Positions 44,019 through 54,427 of a stretch of 64,000 nt of DNA are shown here, piece after piece (within the stretch, counting starts at the first letter, position 1; each line of letters opens with the position of its first letter). The stretch is taken from contig CP114123.1 in the NCBI GenBank assembly GCA_029959195.1, positions 310,001-374,000 on the forward strand, given 5' to 3'. A program made the translations under genes and the position numbers. This DNA is from Dictyophora rubrovolvata. Taxonomy: Eukaryota; Basidiomycota; Agaricomycetes; Phallales; Phallaceae. Under the pieces are notes generated by a model. It searched no databases and was not told the origin of the DNA. It saw nothing but the letters and a program-made list of their open reading frames with translations.

Positions 44019-45417
44019 TTACGTCGGTCTCGTTGTTATTCTATCTATCCAGCTGAGACATGCCTCATGCCAGCCTTCTTTGATCCCATCCGGCTCATTG
44101 TGCAACTCATGATACCCACCCTGAACGTTAATCAGAGGCGACCTAATATAACTTGAATAATACTTCATCGCTCACAGGAAATGATTTATATGTCTTATCG
44201 GTGGCGTCCACTTTATCAAAGAACATGCTTGAGCCCACAGGACACGTAACCTTCACCCAGTTTTAGTGGATCCCCGTGTGAAAATGATATGACATGCCTG
44301 ATCAGAATCACCATGAAGAATCAAAAGCTAGCACGTGTCAAAAACCTGAGCTGTAAATTGAAGATACTTATGGTCTCGACGTACTGGAAGGTCCTTTGGC
44401 CAGTTCTTGTACCCTTCACGCTCAAGTTCGTCCCCCTGGTAAATATTTAATAATTAACTTGACCTCAAGATAGACGTTTTACATCATCAAGCAAATCCGT
44501 CAAATTCTGCGCAGTTCCCTGCGGGATAATCAATGGATCATCAAGCCACGCCTGAGCTTCCATTGAGTTTCTAGTCAACATCTGTGTTTCGACTTGCGAG
44601 GTAAGTATGTAATAAATGATATGTACACAAAATTTTTACCTCTGGCTTTGTCCCTGTTTGAATGACTAAGTTAGGCATTAAAGGCCGTACGTTGCGTACA
44701 ATCCACCGGACGATCTTGGGCGCCCGAGGTACGGATTTCCAGACGTGGGGTGCATGAGCGATGATTCCAGCAATGAGCCTAACGGACGACTGAGCAGGTG
44801 GTTCTGATTTCCTGGTTACGAAAGAGAGCACTCTTCCGCCTCCCTACAAGGACCCATTAGCCTTCAGCATCGATTAACGACAATATTACTTACCATCGAA
44901 AATCCCATTAAAAACAGAGGGATTCCGGGAAACCGTTGCGCTAATTCGTGGACAAAGAACTCAGTATCCCGCACTTGTGCAGACCCGTTGGTTCGTCCGA
45001 ACGCTGCACCTTTGGCTTTCATTTCTGGATCTGAACATGTTTTTCCATGTCCGCGTTGATCAAAGACAAAAACATGTATTCCACGGGCTGCCCAAGGCCG
45101 GAAAACATCGATATATCTTCCACCTGAGTACCTTTGTAAGAAATCCATGCGAATTCAATACATGAGACTGACTTACCGTGCTCCATTAGGCCGTGCAAAA
45201 ACAACACGACAGCTCTTGGTTGGCCGTTGGGACCAAATTCTCTAGTGTAGAATTTGTCCCCACCCGCACCGTCCTTCCAACCTTCTTTTTCAACCACGCC
45301 CTGAGAGACGTCGTCTGTCTCTGCCATTGTTGGTAAGTAGGCGATGGTGGATGTATTATACCTATTACGACCTTGTCGAAGAGGCCAGCGGCGAAGTACT
45401 GAAGCCTGGCAAATCAC
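44019..45417 (-). CDS. Monoglyceride-lipase-like serine hydrolase
   Basis: Alpha/beta hydrolase that in this family cleaves monoacylglycerols. Reading from MAETDDVSQGVVEKEGW (ATG 45327; an upstream in-frame ATG at 45417 would add 30 residues): AVVLFLHGLMEHGGRYIDVF, RGIHVFVFDQRGHGKT, IPLFLMGFSMGG (nucleophile elbow; GFSMG where most family members have GHSMG), IIAHAPHVWKSVPRAPKIV, YKNWPKDLPLLILHGDSDQV (catalytic Asp) and GGYHELHNEPDG (catalytic His), stop at 44021-44019. The triad is complete. Introns are short and in frame. The one after HGDSDQ appears to use a GC donor (GCATGT) with acceptor GTGAAG before VTCPVGSSMFFDK. A decayed inverted copy of part of this gene lies at 51.86-52.15 kb. Confidence 0.82.
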
Positions 45418-45450
45418 AAAACGGCCATTGAAAGCCGGTCAGCGTTTAGT

Positions 45451-45459
45451 CGGAGTCCG
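45451..45459. promoter_or_regulatory. CGG-N3-CCG element, unit A
   Basis: CGGAGTCCG is an inverted pair of CGG triplets three bases apart, a layout bound by some Zn2Cys6 fungal regulators. It lies just upstream of the lipase start and is conserved at the equivalent place in unit B. Function is inferred only from motif form and conservation. Confidence 0.35.
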
Positions 45460-46161
45460 AACATCATCGATTTGCTGAATTTTTCCTTTGTCTGCTATTC
45501 CGATAGCTATAAAACAAAGCAATCCTGATGTCTCTTTTTTCTGGACCTTGAAAGCACTTCCATCTCGAAAATTATCTTCTTCGTTCACCTTGTACATCTC
45601 AATTTCCATCGTCTATGTGGGATACTCGTAACATCTGGAGAACCTTGTGAACTCCATTTACAGCTTGTTTACAATGGAGAAGTTCACGTCGGGGAAGTCT
45701 TGAATAGCTTTAGATCGGATTAATAGATCGTGGCACGTTTCTGACGTTTCTTATTCAAAAGCTATCTCTAAAATAAACGACATGGGTTTGCTATTGGTGA
45801 CTACAAAAGATAGCAGCTAAACAAGCGAGCTAGACAAAGGCTAGTAGTAAGCCATTGGACGACAATTCTTTGTGGGGTAGCTTGGTATTTTTATTGACTA
45901 TATTTAGATGATGGTACACATGCTTGTTCAATTGGTCATACAAAGCAATAGAGAGAGAAAGAAACGGAGACAGTGAAATGGAGGAGCATCATGTGAGTCG
46001 ACCAGCACCACCCTTTGTAGTCCATCCTTAGTTGCATCAACAGCGTGGATCCATAAATGACGTTCATCATCATGCTTGGAAAAGGATTCGTCCAGACATG
46101 TAGATGCAGGAGATGTCAACGGAGGTTTGTCTTCGCTCACGGGGACAGGAGCACGCAATGG

Positions 46162-47030
46162 TCATGTTGGAGGATCGGGTTTGGCAAGGGGCGCTGTAAG
46201 GAGATTATGTAGATGAGCCAATATGTATTGGCGTCCCTTCCGAAGCACCTCATCAGGTAAGATCCAGCCCGAATCTATTGTGTCACCTTCGAGCTCATCT
46301 ATCTCTTCCTCAAGCTCGCGGTGTTCCTGAAAAGAGTTAAAGGTGAGTCATACGGGAATGGGATTAAATACGAACATTTTCGTATTGCTCTTCGCCATCG
46401 CCATCGCAGGAGTCTTTGAGGACTGTAAATCCTTGAACAATGGTGACAGAATGGTTTTCGAAGTGACTGCCTGGTGGGGCGATTGGACATGCTTCGTCGT
46501 CTACGAGGCCTTCTGGATTTTCTTCCACAAGAGCCCCACCCTCTCGCCTCTGCCTTATCCTCCTGTGCTTCACCCAGGTATAAAGTCGTCTTTCGTAACT
46601 AAATTCCAATATTTTTTTCAGTATCAGCTTTCAAATCCACAACGATCACGTACTGTTCAAACCAAATTTGGGCCAAGTTCTCCTTGTCTTTGGGACTGCG
46701 CGTGATATTTTGAAGCCTCTTCTCTGTCAAAATTAGGGCCCATTCGGATCTTAATTGACGTTTAGGGTACTGTGTGGTTTCGAAACACTTTTCGAGAAAG
46801 TCTATTTCCCACTGAACCCATTTTTTGGCTGGGTTTCTTATGTGCCCACTGCGTGTAGTGTACTTTTGTTCAGGAAGGCACTCCTCGTTTTCTTTTGTTT
46901 CGACATCGTTCATTTTGGATTCCAGTTTAGAATCTTCGACGCTGCTCAACGGTAGGGCTGAAGATGACGTGCCACTATTGACAGCGGTGGGGTGTCTAAC
47001 TGGAATTCGGATTTTTAAGCCACTGCTCAT
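46162..47030 (-). CDS. Homeodomain-like protein A (tandem paralogue)
   Basis: Three exons (47030-46654, 46598-46376, 46326-46162) sum to 765 nt, 254 aa, in frame. After a Ser-rich N-terminus, KKWVQWEIDFLEKCFETTQY resembles homeodomain helix 1 and LRSEWALILTEKRL helix 2. After an insert (RSPKDKENLAQIWFEH), YERRLYTWVKHRRIRQRRE resembles the recognition helix (consensus V.WFQNRR.K), but the WF is changed to WV and N to H. The helix-3 segment is built across the first intron. The C-terminus is acidic and ends at TGA 46164-46162, about 50 residues earlier than in paralogue B. A DNA-binding role is inferred. The alternative is one of the agaric-specific families with a WF(R/K)N motif. Confidence 0.6.
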
Positions 47031-47615
47031 TTTCGAAATTTATGGTGCTTTATAATTGGGACGAAGGATAGGGGTGATAAGATTGGAATTTAGAGGTGTG
47101 TGTGGGAGTGGGTCCAACAGCAAGAGAGTTAAACGTTAAACGATCTGGAGCTTGAAGAAAGACATCCAGCCTTAAGGACTCTTTATAATGTCTGCCCGTA
47201 AGCCCGACGTCGTTGATCCGTGTCCAAGGGCATGCTTATACATGAGTTATGTATACGCAAATGGACGTCTTGTCCAGTCGTCCCCGTCCTGGTCTATGAT
47301 CGAATCAATTGCTTCACTTGTCCAAGGCATATCTTCAAAACTAACATAGTTTAAATGATTGATATTTGAACGAGAGAAGATTTAAATATATTCTTGTGTT
47401 GTGCCAGTGTTAGAGTGTGTAAATGATAGAACGAATCTTGAACTTAAAAACTCAGCGTTAATGTTGAGATTAAGTTGAGATTGAATATGAATTTTTCTGA
47501 CGGGATTTCGGTGCTAACGAAGACTTCTAATTTGTCTATATAGTAGTATAAATGCGATTTGCGAATAGAACACGGTTATATGATGTTTTCGCCGTAAATG
47601 GCGGCCGCGTTTGGT

Positions 47616-47624
47616 CGGAGTCCG
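47616..47624. promoter_or_regulatory. CGG-N3-CCG element, unit B
   Basis: CGGAGTCCG, 2165 bp from the unit A copy, followed in both units by GAAYATCAT and then by a TATA-like GCTATAAAAC. Confidence 0.35.
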
Positions 47625-48176
47625 AATATCATATACTTGCCGAACTTTTCTTTGTTTGCTAGGCTGCCGAATCCGATAGCTATAAAACGAAGTGATCCTG
47701 ATACTATCCGTTTTTTATAAACTCTTCCCAACTCCAAATTATTTCAAAAGTCTTCCTTACATTGTTGATCTTAACTCGTGGCTTCATCATCTTCAGTTCC
47801 CATCGTCGATGACTACGGTGGGATAGCAACATTCAATTTATCATAGTCTTGTGAAGGCCTCAAGCATTTGAATTACGCCAGATTGGGATAATAGAGTAGT
47901 ACGTTTCCCGTTTACGTTGTTCCTTTGAAAGCTTTCATTCTAATACCAATGACATAGGGTCTCTTATGACTCTGAAGATAGTTTCTAAACAAGCGAGCTA
48001 GACAAAGGCAAACCATTGGAATTGGATGACAATGTCTTCTATGAGATAACTTGTAATTTTTATTGACTATATCTCAGATGATCATACAAATACTCGTTGA
48101 ACAAGACATACAAAGCCAGAGAGAGAAAGAAACAGAGATAGTACAATGGAGAAGGAATCATGTGAGTCGTCCTACG

Positions 48177-49205
48177 CTACCCTTTACGGCCCATCTTTAG
48201 TTGCATCAACAGCATGGCTCCATAAATGACGTCGTCGTCGTACTTTGCAAGAAACTCGTTCTGACCCGTGGATGCAGGAAATGTCAATGGAGCTTGAGGT
48301 CGGCTTTCGTTCACAGGTTCATCCCGACATGCTGAGGTAGTCGTGGGTAGAGGACTTTGTAAGGACGCAAGATGGGCCAAAATGTCTAGTCGGTTTCCGG
48401 TTTTTAACACCTCATCATCAAGCGAGTAGGTTTGTTGAGGGTTATCGTTTTCACGCCTGTCAGATACAGACTGACCCTCCTCGCTTTCCGGCGAGTCATC
48501 ACGGAATTCCTGGAAAGAGTTGAAGGTGAGTTATACAGGACAGTGAGACTAAATACGAACCTCTTCATCGTCCTCTTCGTGATAGCGATGGTTTTTGGTG
48601 GCCGTGGATTTCTGAATACCGGTGACAGAATGGTTCTGAACTTTAGTTCGAGGCATTGCAACTCGACTTTCTTCGTCGTCTTCGAGGCCATCTGGATTTT
48701 CTTCCACAAGAGCATCACCCTCTCGCCTTAGCTTCGCCTTCCTGTTCTTGAACCAGTTAAAAAGTCGTCTTTTGTAACTAAATTTCAACGTTTTTTCTCA
48801 ATATTAGCATCCTAAATTGACGACGATCACGTACTGTGCAAGCCAAACTTGGGCCAAATTCTCCTTGTCTTCGGAACTGGGCTTAATATTCCGAAGCCGC
48901 TTCTCTGTCAAAATTAAGGACCATTTAGACCTTAATGAATGGCCTGGGCATCGTGTTGTTTCCCAGCACTTCTCGAGAAAGTCTATCTCCCATTGGATCC
49001 ATCTTTCAGGTGGGTTTCTTTTGTTCCCACTGCGTGCAGTGAACTTTCTTTCAGGAAGGTACTCCGTGTTTCTTTCCACATTCATTTCGGATTGAGATTT
49101 AGACTTTTTGATGCTGCTCGACGGTTGGATCATTGAAGATGACGCGCCGCTATTGACCAAGGTGGAACGTCTAGTAGGAATTCGAATCTTTAAGCCACTG
49201 CTCAT
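48177..49205 (-). CDS. Homeodomain-like protein B (tandem paralogue)
   Basis: Three exons (49205-48835, 48777-48561, 48509-48177) sum to 921 nt, 306 aa, in frame, with the same intron positions as paralogue A. The N-terminus MSSGLKIRIPTRR matches A. ERWIQWEIDFLEKCWETTRC, LRSKWSLILTEKRL, the insert KPSSEDKENLAQVWLAH and YKRRLFNWFKNRKAKLRRE follow. Here the helix-3-like segment keeps WFKNRKAK, close to the homeodomain consensus, so B looks the more conserved of the pair. A longer C-terminus follows (EVLKTGNRLDILAHLASLQS to LMQLKMGRKG). The start was chosen by alignment with A; an in-frame ATG at 49301 would add 32 residues. Function unknown. Confidence 0.65.
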
Positions 49206-49640
49206 TATGAATTTTTTGAATGGGGACGAAGTGCAAGGGCGTGAGTTCAAGTTGTATTGAGGGGTTGGAACAAAAGGGGGATTGGTAGAACCCAAAAGCA
49301 AGTGATATGGAGCTTAAAGAGAAAGATCCCCAGCCTTCAGGGCTCTTTATACTGTCTGCCCGAGGCTTGACGTCGTTGGTCTGTGTCCTAGGACACACTT
49401 ACTTACGAGTTTACCGCAAATGGACATCTTGTCCCAGCTGTCCTCGTCCTGGTGCTATAGTCAATTGCGTTACTTGTACATCCTCAAAAGCAACACGGCC
49501 TGAACCAATTCCTTATTGTACAAATCTTATCAGATTAGAGCTCAACAATCTTGTAACACAAACTGATAGTTTTGCATAGTATTATTACCTAACAACTGCG
49601 AGATCATGAGTCTGAATTGGAATATGTATAAGATATCCCC

Positions 49641-51210
49641 TTAGACAAGGTTTACTGTCGATGCGGGACGAATTGGCATTCCGGCCTAGACCAAATGAGA
49701 AGTATTGGCAAACCATCATGAAAACGTTCAATTGAGATTTTCTTTACCTTGGTATAGATCTTTTCGACCCATTCCAACTGTGTGATAGGCTCGTTCGTAC
49801 TGGGCCAAAAACTAGGCTCGCGCCCGCGGACTTTTTCAACAAATGCTTCTAACTGATATCGATAACTAAAAGTCTCAAATAAAGCATGAACCCTCCTTTG
49901 TTTTGAAAAATCAACTCACCTGCTCCACCACAGCTCTCCAGGCTTATCGCCCTCCACAGGTTTATAGACCTTCTCAATTCTAGTTTTTCCCTTTTTGGGC
50001 ACGATTGTAATCGTATGCCAAACGTGTGGCAAAGCGAAGTTTGTTAAATTAATTTCTCCGCCTTCAAGTGTAAGGTAAACACCGAATTGCAGTTTTCGAG
50101 GGAATAGCCCAAACGGTCCAAATCCCGGCATTGCAAAATCAGCGTAAGTTTCGCCCGAGATCGAATCGGGAAAGGAAAAGACAGTATACATAGCTTGGTC
50201 TACCCTTTCGGGATCTAGGGTGTGACCTGTTGCCGTGGCTTGAACAACCTCAAGAGGATCGTTATCTGTGTAGAATCTTAATGCAGAAAGAGGGTAGACT
50301 GCATGATACTTCGTATTAACCTTTTTTCAAAATAGTGGAGACTCGAGATTCTTACTTCCCATGTCCATGGTCACACCACCCCCCAGGCCATAGTTGTAAC
50401 GGATATCATCTTTAAGGAAAACGAACTGGGATAATAACGATGGCAGCGCAAAGTCGGATCTGATACTGGTAATCTTGCCGAATTCTCCGCTGCCCACAAG
50501 TTGTTTGACACGTTGAGCAGAGGGGTGAAAGCTGCATGGGATACTTCGAAAAGAAAACAACCAAAGAAGAGAGAAGCGAACATACAACCAATGGATCCCT
50601 TCGAGCAATATGAGATTCTTCTGCGCAGCTAGCTTATTTAACTCTTTTGCTTCGGTGGATACGTTTGCCATGGTCTTTTCGCAAAGGACGTGTTTTCCCG
50701 CCTCTAATGCACGCTTTGTCCATCCATAATGGAGACTATTTGGAAGCTATGACACATCGGCAGCTGCTACAAAGGCAAAGCATAGACACGCACCGCGTTA
50801 TAAATAACATCGATACCTTCATCGGCAATGAGGTCTATTGTAGCCTTAGGTAATTCATCATGTAATGATTGCGATTTACAAACGCACTGTCGTAGGAATC
50901 CTTTCCACTATAAACTTTGGGAATATTGTGCTTTTTGGCGTACTTTTTTGCTTTCACGTCGTCTCTAGAGGCTAAAGCGACAACCACGACATCAGGATGA
51001 CTGAGAGCTGGAATAAGCAGTGCAGCTGGTGCAATGCGAGCTGCTCCGAGGATTCCAAATCGCAGAGCCGTTGGAAACTTTTCAGCTTGAGGTGGATTGT
51101 TCGTCTAGTTCAAAGGGTTACTATTCGCTTCCGACGCCAGCGAAGTTGAAAGATTTCTTTACCAACCGCGTACGACCAATAAAATCAACGATAACCATAG
51201 TGAACGATGA
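49641..51210 (-). CDS. Gfo/Idh/MocA-family oxidoreductase (dihydrodiol-dehydrogenase-like)
   Basis: NAD(P)-dependent sugar or diol dehydrogenase family. NPPQAEKFPTALRFGILGAA carries the Rossmann motif (G-I-L-G-A-A), then SHPDVVVVALASRD, KKYAKKHNIPKVYSG, DEGIDVIYNA joined across an intron to LPNSLHYGWTKRALEAGKHV and LCEKTMANVSTEAKEL. The canonical EKP is EKT here. ILLEGIH, SGEFGKITSIRSDFALP, DDIRYNYGLGGGVTMDMG, ALRFYTDNDPLEV-like text and GDKPGELWWSRYRYQLEAFV follow, with final exon KAGMPIRPASTVNLV and a stop at 49643-49641. The N-terminal exon is uncertain: an ATG near 51205 opens MVIVDFIGRTRL but meets a stop before the Rossmann fold unless a very short intron is used. The junction near 50335 is also imprecise. 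Confidence 0.75.
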
Positions 51211-51859
51211 GCTAGTTCGATACAAGCCCGTGTGCTACGAGAACGGTGTTAATCGACCGCAAGCTGTGTGTCGGCAAAGTTTGGCCGTGTTTGCTTACAC
51301 TATGTAATTGTAGACTCCGAATAGTCCGGCCGAGCTTGCGCCGAAAGTTAAACTTCAACATCGCCAAAACATCGCTTCCTCATTCGTTGTGGATATTTTG
51401 GCTAAAGGTGCCTAATGTTGATTTTAAACTTTTCTCCCAATAGGCCTTGTGATCTACGCTTAAGGCATAACTGCACGCCAACAAGTATGACCCCCTACTT
51501 TCGAGAACGTATTCTCGTGCATCATACATACGTCGACATGGACTGTCATCTCGGCGATGAAGACGAAGAAGCGCTTCATACCGACCGGGTTTTGACGTGC
51601 ATGTTTTCGTTATTTGGCGGAATATTTTCCGGTAACGGGGACTGTCAAAGGTGTTAGGCCCAAGGGCCATTGTATTGGTGCGTTGTACCCATCCATTGTC
51701 TTGGCTACACCCTAAGACTCGGTGTATGTTCTGACCGCTAGACCTTCGACAGTATCTTGAACATGTCATTTGTGGCATGTTCTGCTTTTGATTGATGCAG
51801 GTTCGCAAAGTCATACTAATTGTTATAAATGAACAACGGGATTGCTATTTTGAAATTTC
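51211..51859. other. Intergenic stretch with an unrecognised open stretch
   Basis: A minus-strand open stretch at 51814-51380 has no recognisable domain and its composition is not persuasive. Nothing else is supported. Confidence 0.35.
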
Positions 51860-52145
51860 ACCCAAGAATGGCGCAACGACTTCCCGGAATATTTCTGAAA
51901 TTAAATTTTCTTGGTCTGCACCTGCGCTGTCCGTTTGCGTTGAAGATTGTCGTAGGGAAGCGGACTAAGTTTTCTGGTTGTGACGAACAAGCACCACATT
52001 CTCAACCGTCATCATCGGTATCATTACTCGTTAGCCTCACGTTCAGCAATCCTACCACGGCGTCCAAAATCATTCGACGATTGATACGCAATGTAAGACC
52101 CCCAGTCCCTGATTAAAAAAACAGGAACAAATCCTGAAGGTGAGT
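51860..52145 (+). pseudogene. Decayed inverted copy of the monoglyceride-lipase-like gene
   Basis: Plus-strand text here matches the minus-strand lipase gene at 44.6-44.95 kb. MAQRLPGIFLKLNF corresponds to LAQRFPGIPLFLMGF. Further on, the stretch from about 51990 to 52140 follows the lipase's SSVRLIAGIIAHAPHVWKSV and VRNVRPLMPNLVIQTGTKPE at the nucleotide level, with stops and frame changes. The upstream and downstream parts of the gene were not found, so this is a fragment. Confidence 0.65.
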
Positions 52146-52719
52146 TTCTGTGTACATATTCACCAGTCACCAGTCACTACTTACCCTTTCATAAACGAAT
52201 CATAGACATTGTTTAGAAGCTCGACAACAGCAGTATTTTCCGAAGTTTATCCCTGACTCAACACCGTTCTAGGAAGAGCTCACTTAATGTTATACCCCCG
52301 TTTGTATGAGGAAATTAAACAAAGAAAATTTACGGGGACAAGTCATGAGATAGAGCCTCTTGAGGATCACATGCCATGTTATGCTTTGGAGATGATGGCA
52401 ATATATGTACATGTGGCAGGTGGTAGACATCTTCATTCCCCGATGCACAAATTCATTGCTGTACATTCTCGCAATAGCAGCTGGAGCTGTTGACCTATCA
52501 GCACACATTACATTTCAACACTTAATCAATGATCAGTAGAGTCGGGCCCCAGGAACAGCACTCAGGCTGAAGTACCGAAGTGCTCACAATTGAGTCTGTA
52601 TGCAAAGTTAGTCCGGAACTGTGTTCCAACTAAATCATCTCACTTCAGTGTAGGCTTCCAAAAAGGCCATTAACAATCATACATGTGTATCTTCCACTTG
52701 TTTTTTGTGACTATGTATT
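52146..52719. other. Intergenic stretch
   Basis: No gene supported. It ends with ATGTATT (52713-52719), the left copy of the target duplication of the foldback element. Confidence 0.4.
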
Positions 52720-52871
52720 CTCAGTAAAAACAGGAATTGAAAATTTGTCAGCGGAAGTGGGAATTTGTCAGCGGAACTCAACTGAGCTGTTTTTTTTATG
52801 CAAGTTTGATAGAGTTTTGAGTAATAATGCATTAATGATGAGTCAGTGCTTGCGAAAATTTGATAATAAAT

Positions 52872-52950
52872 GAACAAAAAAAGGCATCCCCAAGAGAGTC
52901 GAACTAGGAACATGCCAGCAAAGTGGAATTAAGACAAACCATTGAGCTAT
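52872..52950 (-). other. tRNA-like (pol III promoter) segment, left arm
   Basis: On the minus strand TAGCTCAATGGTT fits a tRNA A-box and AGTTCGACTCTC a B-box; GGGGATGCC and a T7 run follow as a possible pol III terminator. Acceptor stems do not pair well, so this is a tRNA-derived or tRNA-mimicking segment rather than a tRNA gene. Confidence 0.45.
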
Positions 52951-53081
52951 AACATCTAATTGAGAAGCTTTCAACTGAAATATATATGATAGAATTGGGC
53001 TGGTGTTGATCTACAGACTTCCTATCTCACATATCAAACATTAAATAATGAATTAATGGAATTTCAAGTTGAGCATTGTAA

Positions 53082-53153
53082 CTCAATGGTTTGTCTTCTG
53101 CTTTGCTGGCATGTTGCTAGTTCGACTCTCTTGGGGATGCCTTTTTTTGTTCA
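53082..53153 (+). other. tRNA-like (pol III promoter) segment, right arm
   Basis: Mirror image of the left-arm segment: TAACTCAATGGTT as A-box, AGTTCGACTCTC as B-box, then GGGGATGCC and T7. The two arms would be transcribed outward from the centre. Confidence 0.45.
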
Positions 53154-53300
53154 TTTATTATCAAATTTTCACAAGCGCCAACTCATCATTAATGCATTAT
53201 TACTCAAAACTCCATCAAATGTAAAAAAAACAGCTCAGTTGAGTTCTGCTGACAAATTCCCACTTCCGCTGACAAATTTTCAATTCCTGTTTTTACTGAG

Positions 53301-54074
53301 ATGTATTGATTACCCTCCTCTTCGCCTCAGATACAATTTAGACATCCGATTTGTAAGTACTAAAGAGTTTCACAGGATCATGACTTACTCTATTACAATT
53401 GAAGAATACAGTCACCAGCTGAGATATCAGAGTCCCAGCAAGGGTAAAAATCTTTGATCGTGTTCATTGTAATCGTTGCATCCTCAAGATGCTATCTCAA
53501 CCAATGCCTCATCTAAAATGAAAGTTCTGGTTCGCGAAGATATGATGAGAATTACCGAAACACCAAAGTTGCTGGGGAAACTCAACTTACTGTGGAAATT
53601 ACTAGTGGGTGACTAGTGACTCATAATAAGTAATAAGCACTTCAGTGTCCACCAAATCTCGGTGAGTTCAAATTGGTGACTGCCTATGAAAAGCAGTGAC
53701 ACTATTTATTAAAAGGCACAAGTTTCTTCTGATATATTTCATGTCAGCTATACAGGTACACTGAGAAGTTGAACTTGAACCCTTTCGTTGCTATCACTCA
53801 TGAATGATCAAATTCTTTCAAGACTTATCAACCTGTGGACTGTATCCCATTGTGTAATGTTTCATTACAGATATTGTAGCCCAGCTCTTACAGGTTCACA
53901 AGGTAACAGTGGAAAACTGTATATTCACAGGTAAATGGTAAGAAAGGCTACTGGCACCTTTACCACCTAGTGGTATTTACATGGTGTACAGCACCTACAT
54001 ACTATTACATAATCATACTACCTAGCGCACATGCTAAGTTGCGCGTTGTAGTATAATGGACTTATGCCTAAGTC
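53301..54074. other. Intergenic stretch
   Basis: No gene supported; AT-rich sequence between two mobile-element-like structures. Confidence 0.4.
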
Positions 54075-54427
54075 TGTCAGGGTATGCTAGTGTCATCCCC
54101 TTATTTTCCTACATTTATCTTCGGTTCTGGTCTATTTTATTTATTTCCATATTTCTTGTATTCTATCCCATCTCTTGCATTTCCCTCTCCTTCCGTATTC
54201 CCATTTTCCCTTCAACGGGCGCTGAGCGCCCGTTCTCATCAGAGCCATGGCCTAGGCCCCAGCTAAAAGTCCAGGACCGGCACGTATCTGTGCCCAGTCT
54301 ACAAACTGAAGGCCACGTGTGGCCTTCGCTGTTTTTCATAGTATATAGTTAGTAGCCTTAGAGGAGGGATCCCTAAGTTTGTTCTCTTAGGATCCCCTCC
54401 CTCTAGTCTGAGTGAGTAGCCCTGACA
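54075..54427. mobile_element. Possible solo LTR, hairpin-rich (353 bp)
   Basis: It begins TGTCAGGGTA and ends TAGCCCTGACA, so it has the TG...CA form and short inverted ends of an LTR. It contains three strong hairpins: CGGGCGCTGAGCGCCCG (near 54218), GAAGGCCACGTGTGGCCTTC (near 54308), and GGAGGGATCCCTAAG paired with CTTAGGATCCCCTCC (near 54363-54402). No flanking target duplication was found and no internal LTR-element sequence lies beside it, so the family and age are unknown. Confidence 0.4.

Larger units (their letters stand above)
45435..47345. repeat. Tandem duplication, unit A
   Basis: Unit A matches 47600-49490 in the same orientation at a period of about 2165-2175 bp. The match covers non-coding sequence on both sides of the homeodomain-like gene as well as the gene: the CGGAGTCCG block, the CCGATAGCTATAAAAC block, AACAAGCGAGCTAGACAAAG, the 3' region and the promoter region with CTCTTTATA and TGACGTCGTTG-like text. 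By eye identity is around 75-85 percent, so the duplication is not recent. Confidence 0.85.
47600..49490. repeat. Tandem duplication, unit B
   Basis: Direct counterpart of unit A (45435-47345), with the same order of non-coding blocks and gene. Homology fades upstream of about 49490, before the oxidoreductase gene. Confidence 0.85.
52720..53300. mobile_element. Foldback (long inverted repeat) element with tRNA-like arms
   Basis: The left arm from CTCAGTAAAAACAGG (52720) and the right arm ending in its reverse complement CCTGTTTTTACTGAG (53300) match over roughly 230-250 bp at about 90 percent by eye, around a spacer of about 100 bp. ATGTATT directly flanks both ends (52713-52719 and 53301-53307), a 7-bp target-site duplication. 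The arms carry no protein of their own. The family is unclear; the short duplication and long inverted repeats suggest a non-autonomous cut-and-paste element. Confidence 0.75.

Noticed and set aside
51380-51814. 144-codon minus-strand open frame
   Set aside because: No recognisable domain, composition rich in Arg/Cys/Thr without hydrophobic periodicity, and no splice context.
53056-53457. 133-codon plus-strand frame in the foldback element
   Set aside because: The same peptide (KKTAQLSSADKFPLPLTNF) appears on the other strand of the left arm because the arms are inverted copies; there is no sign of a real protein.
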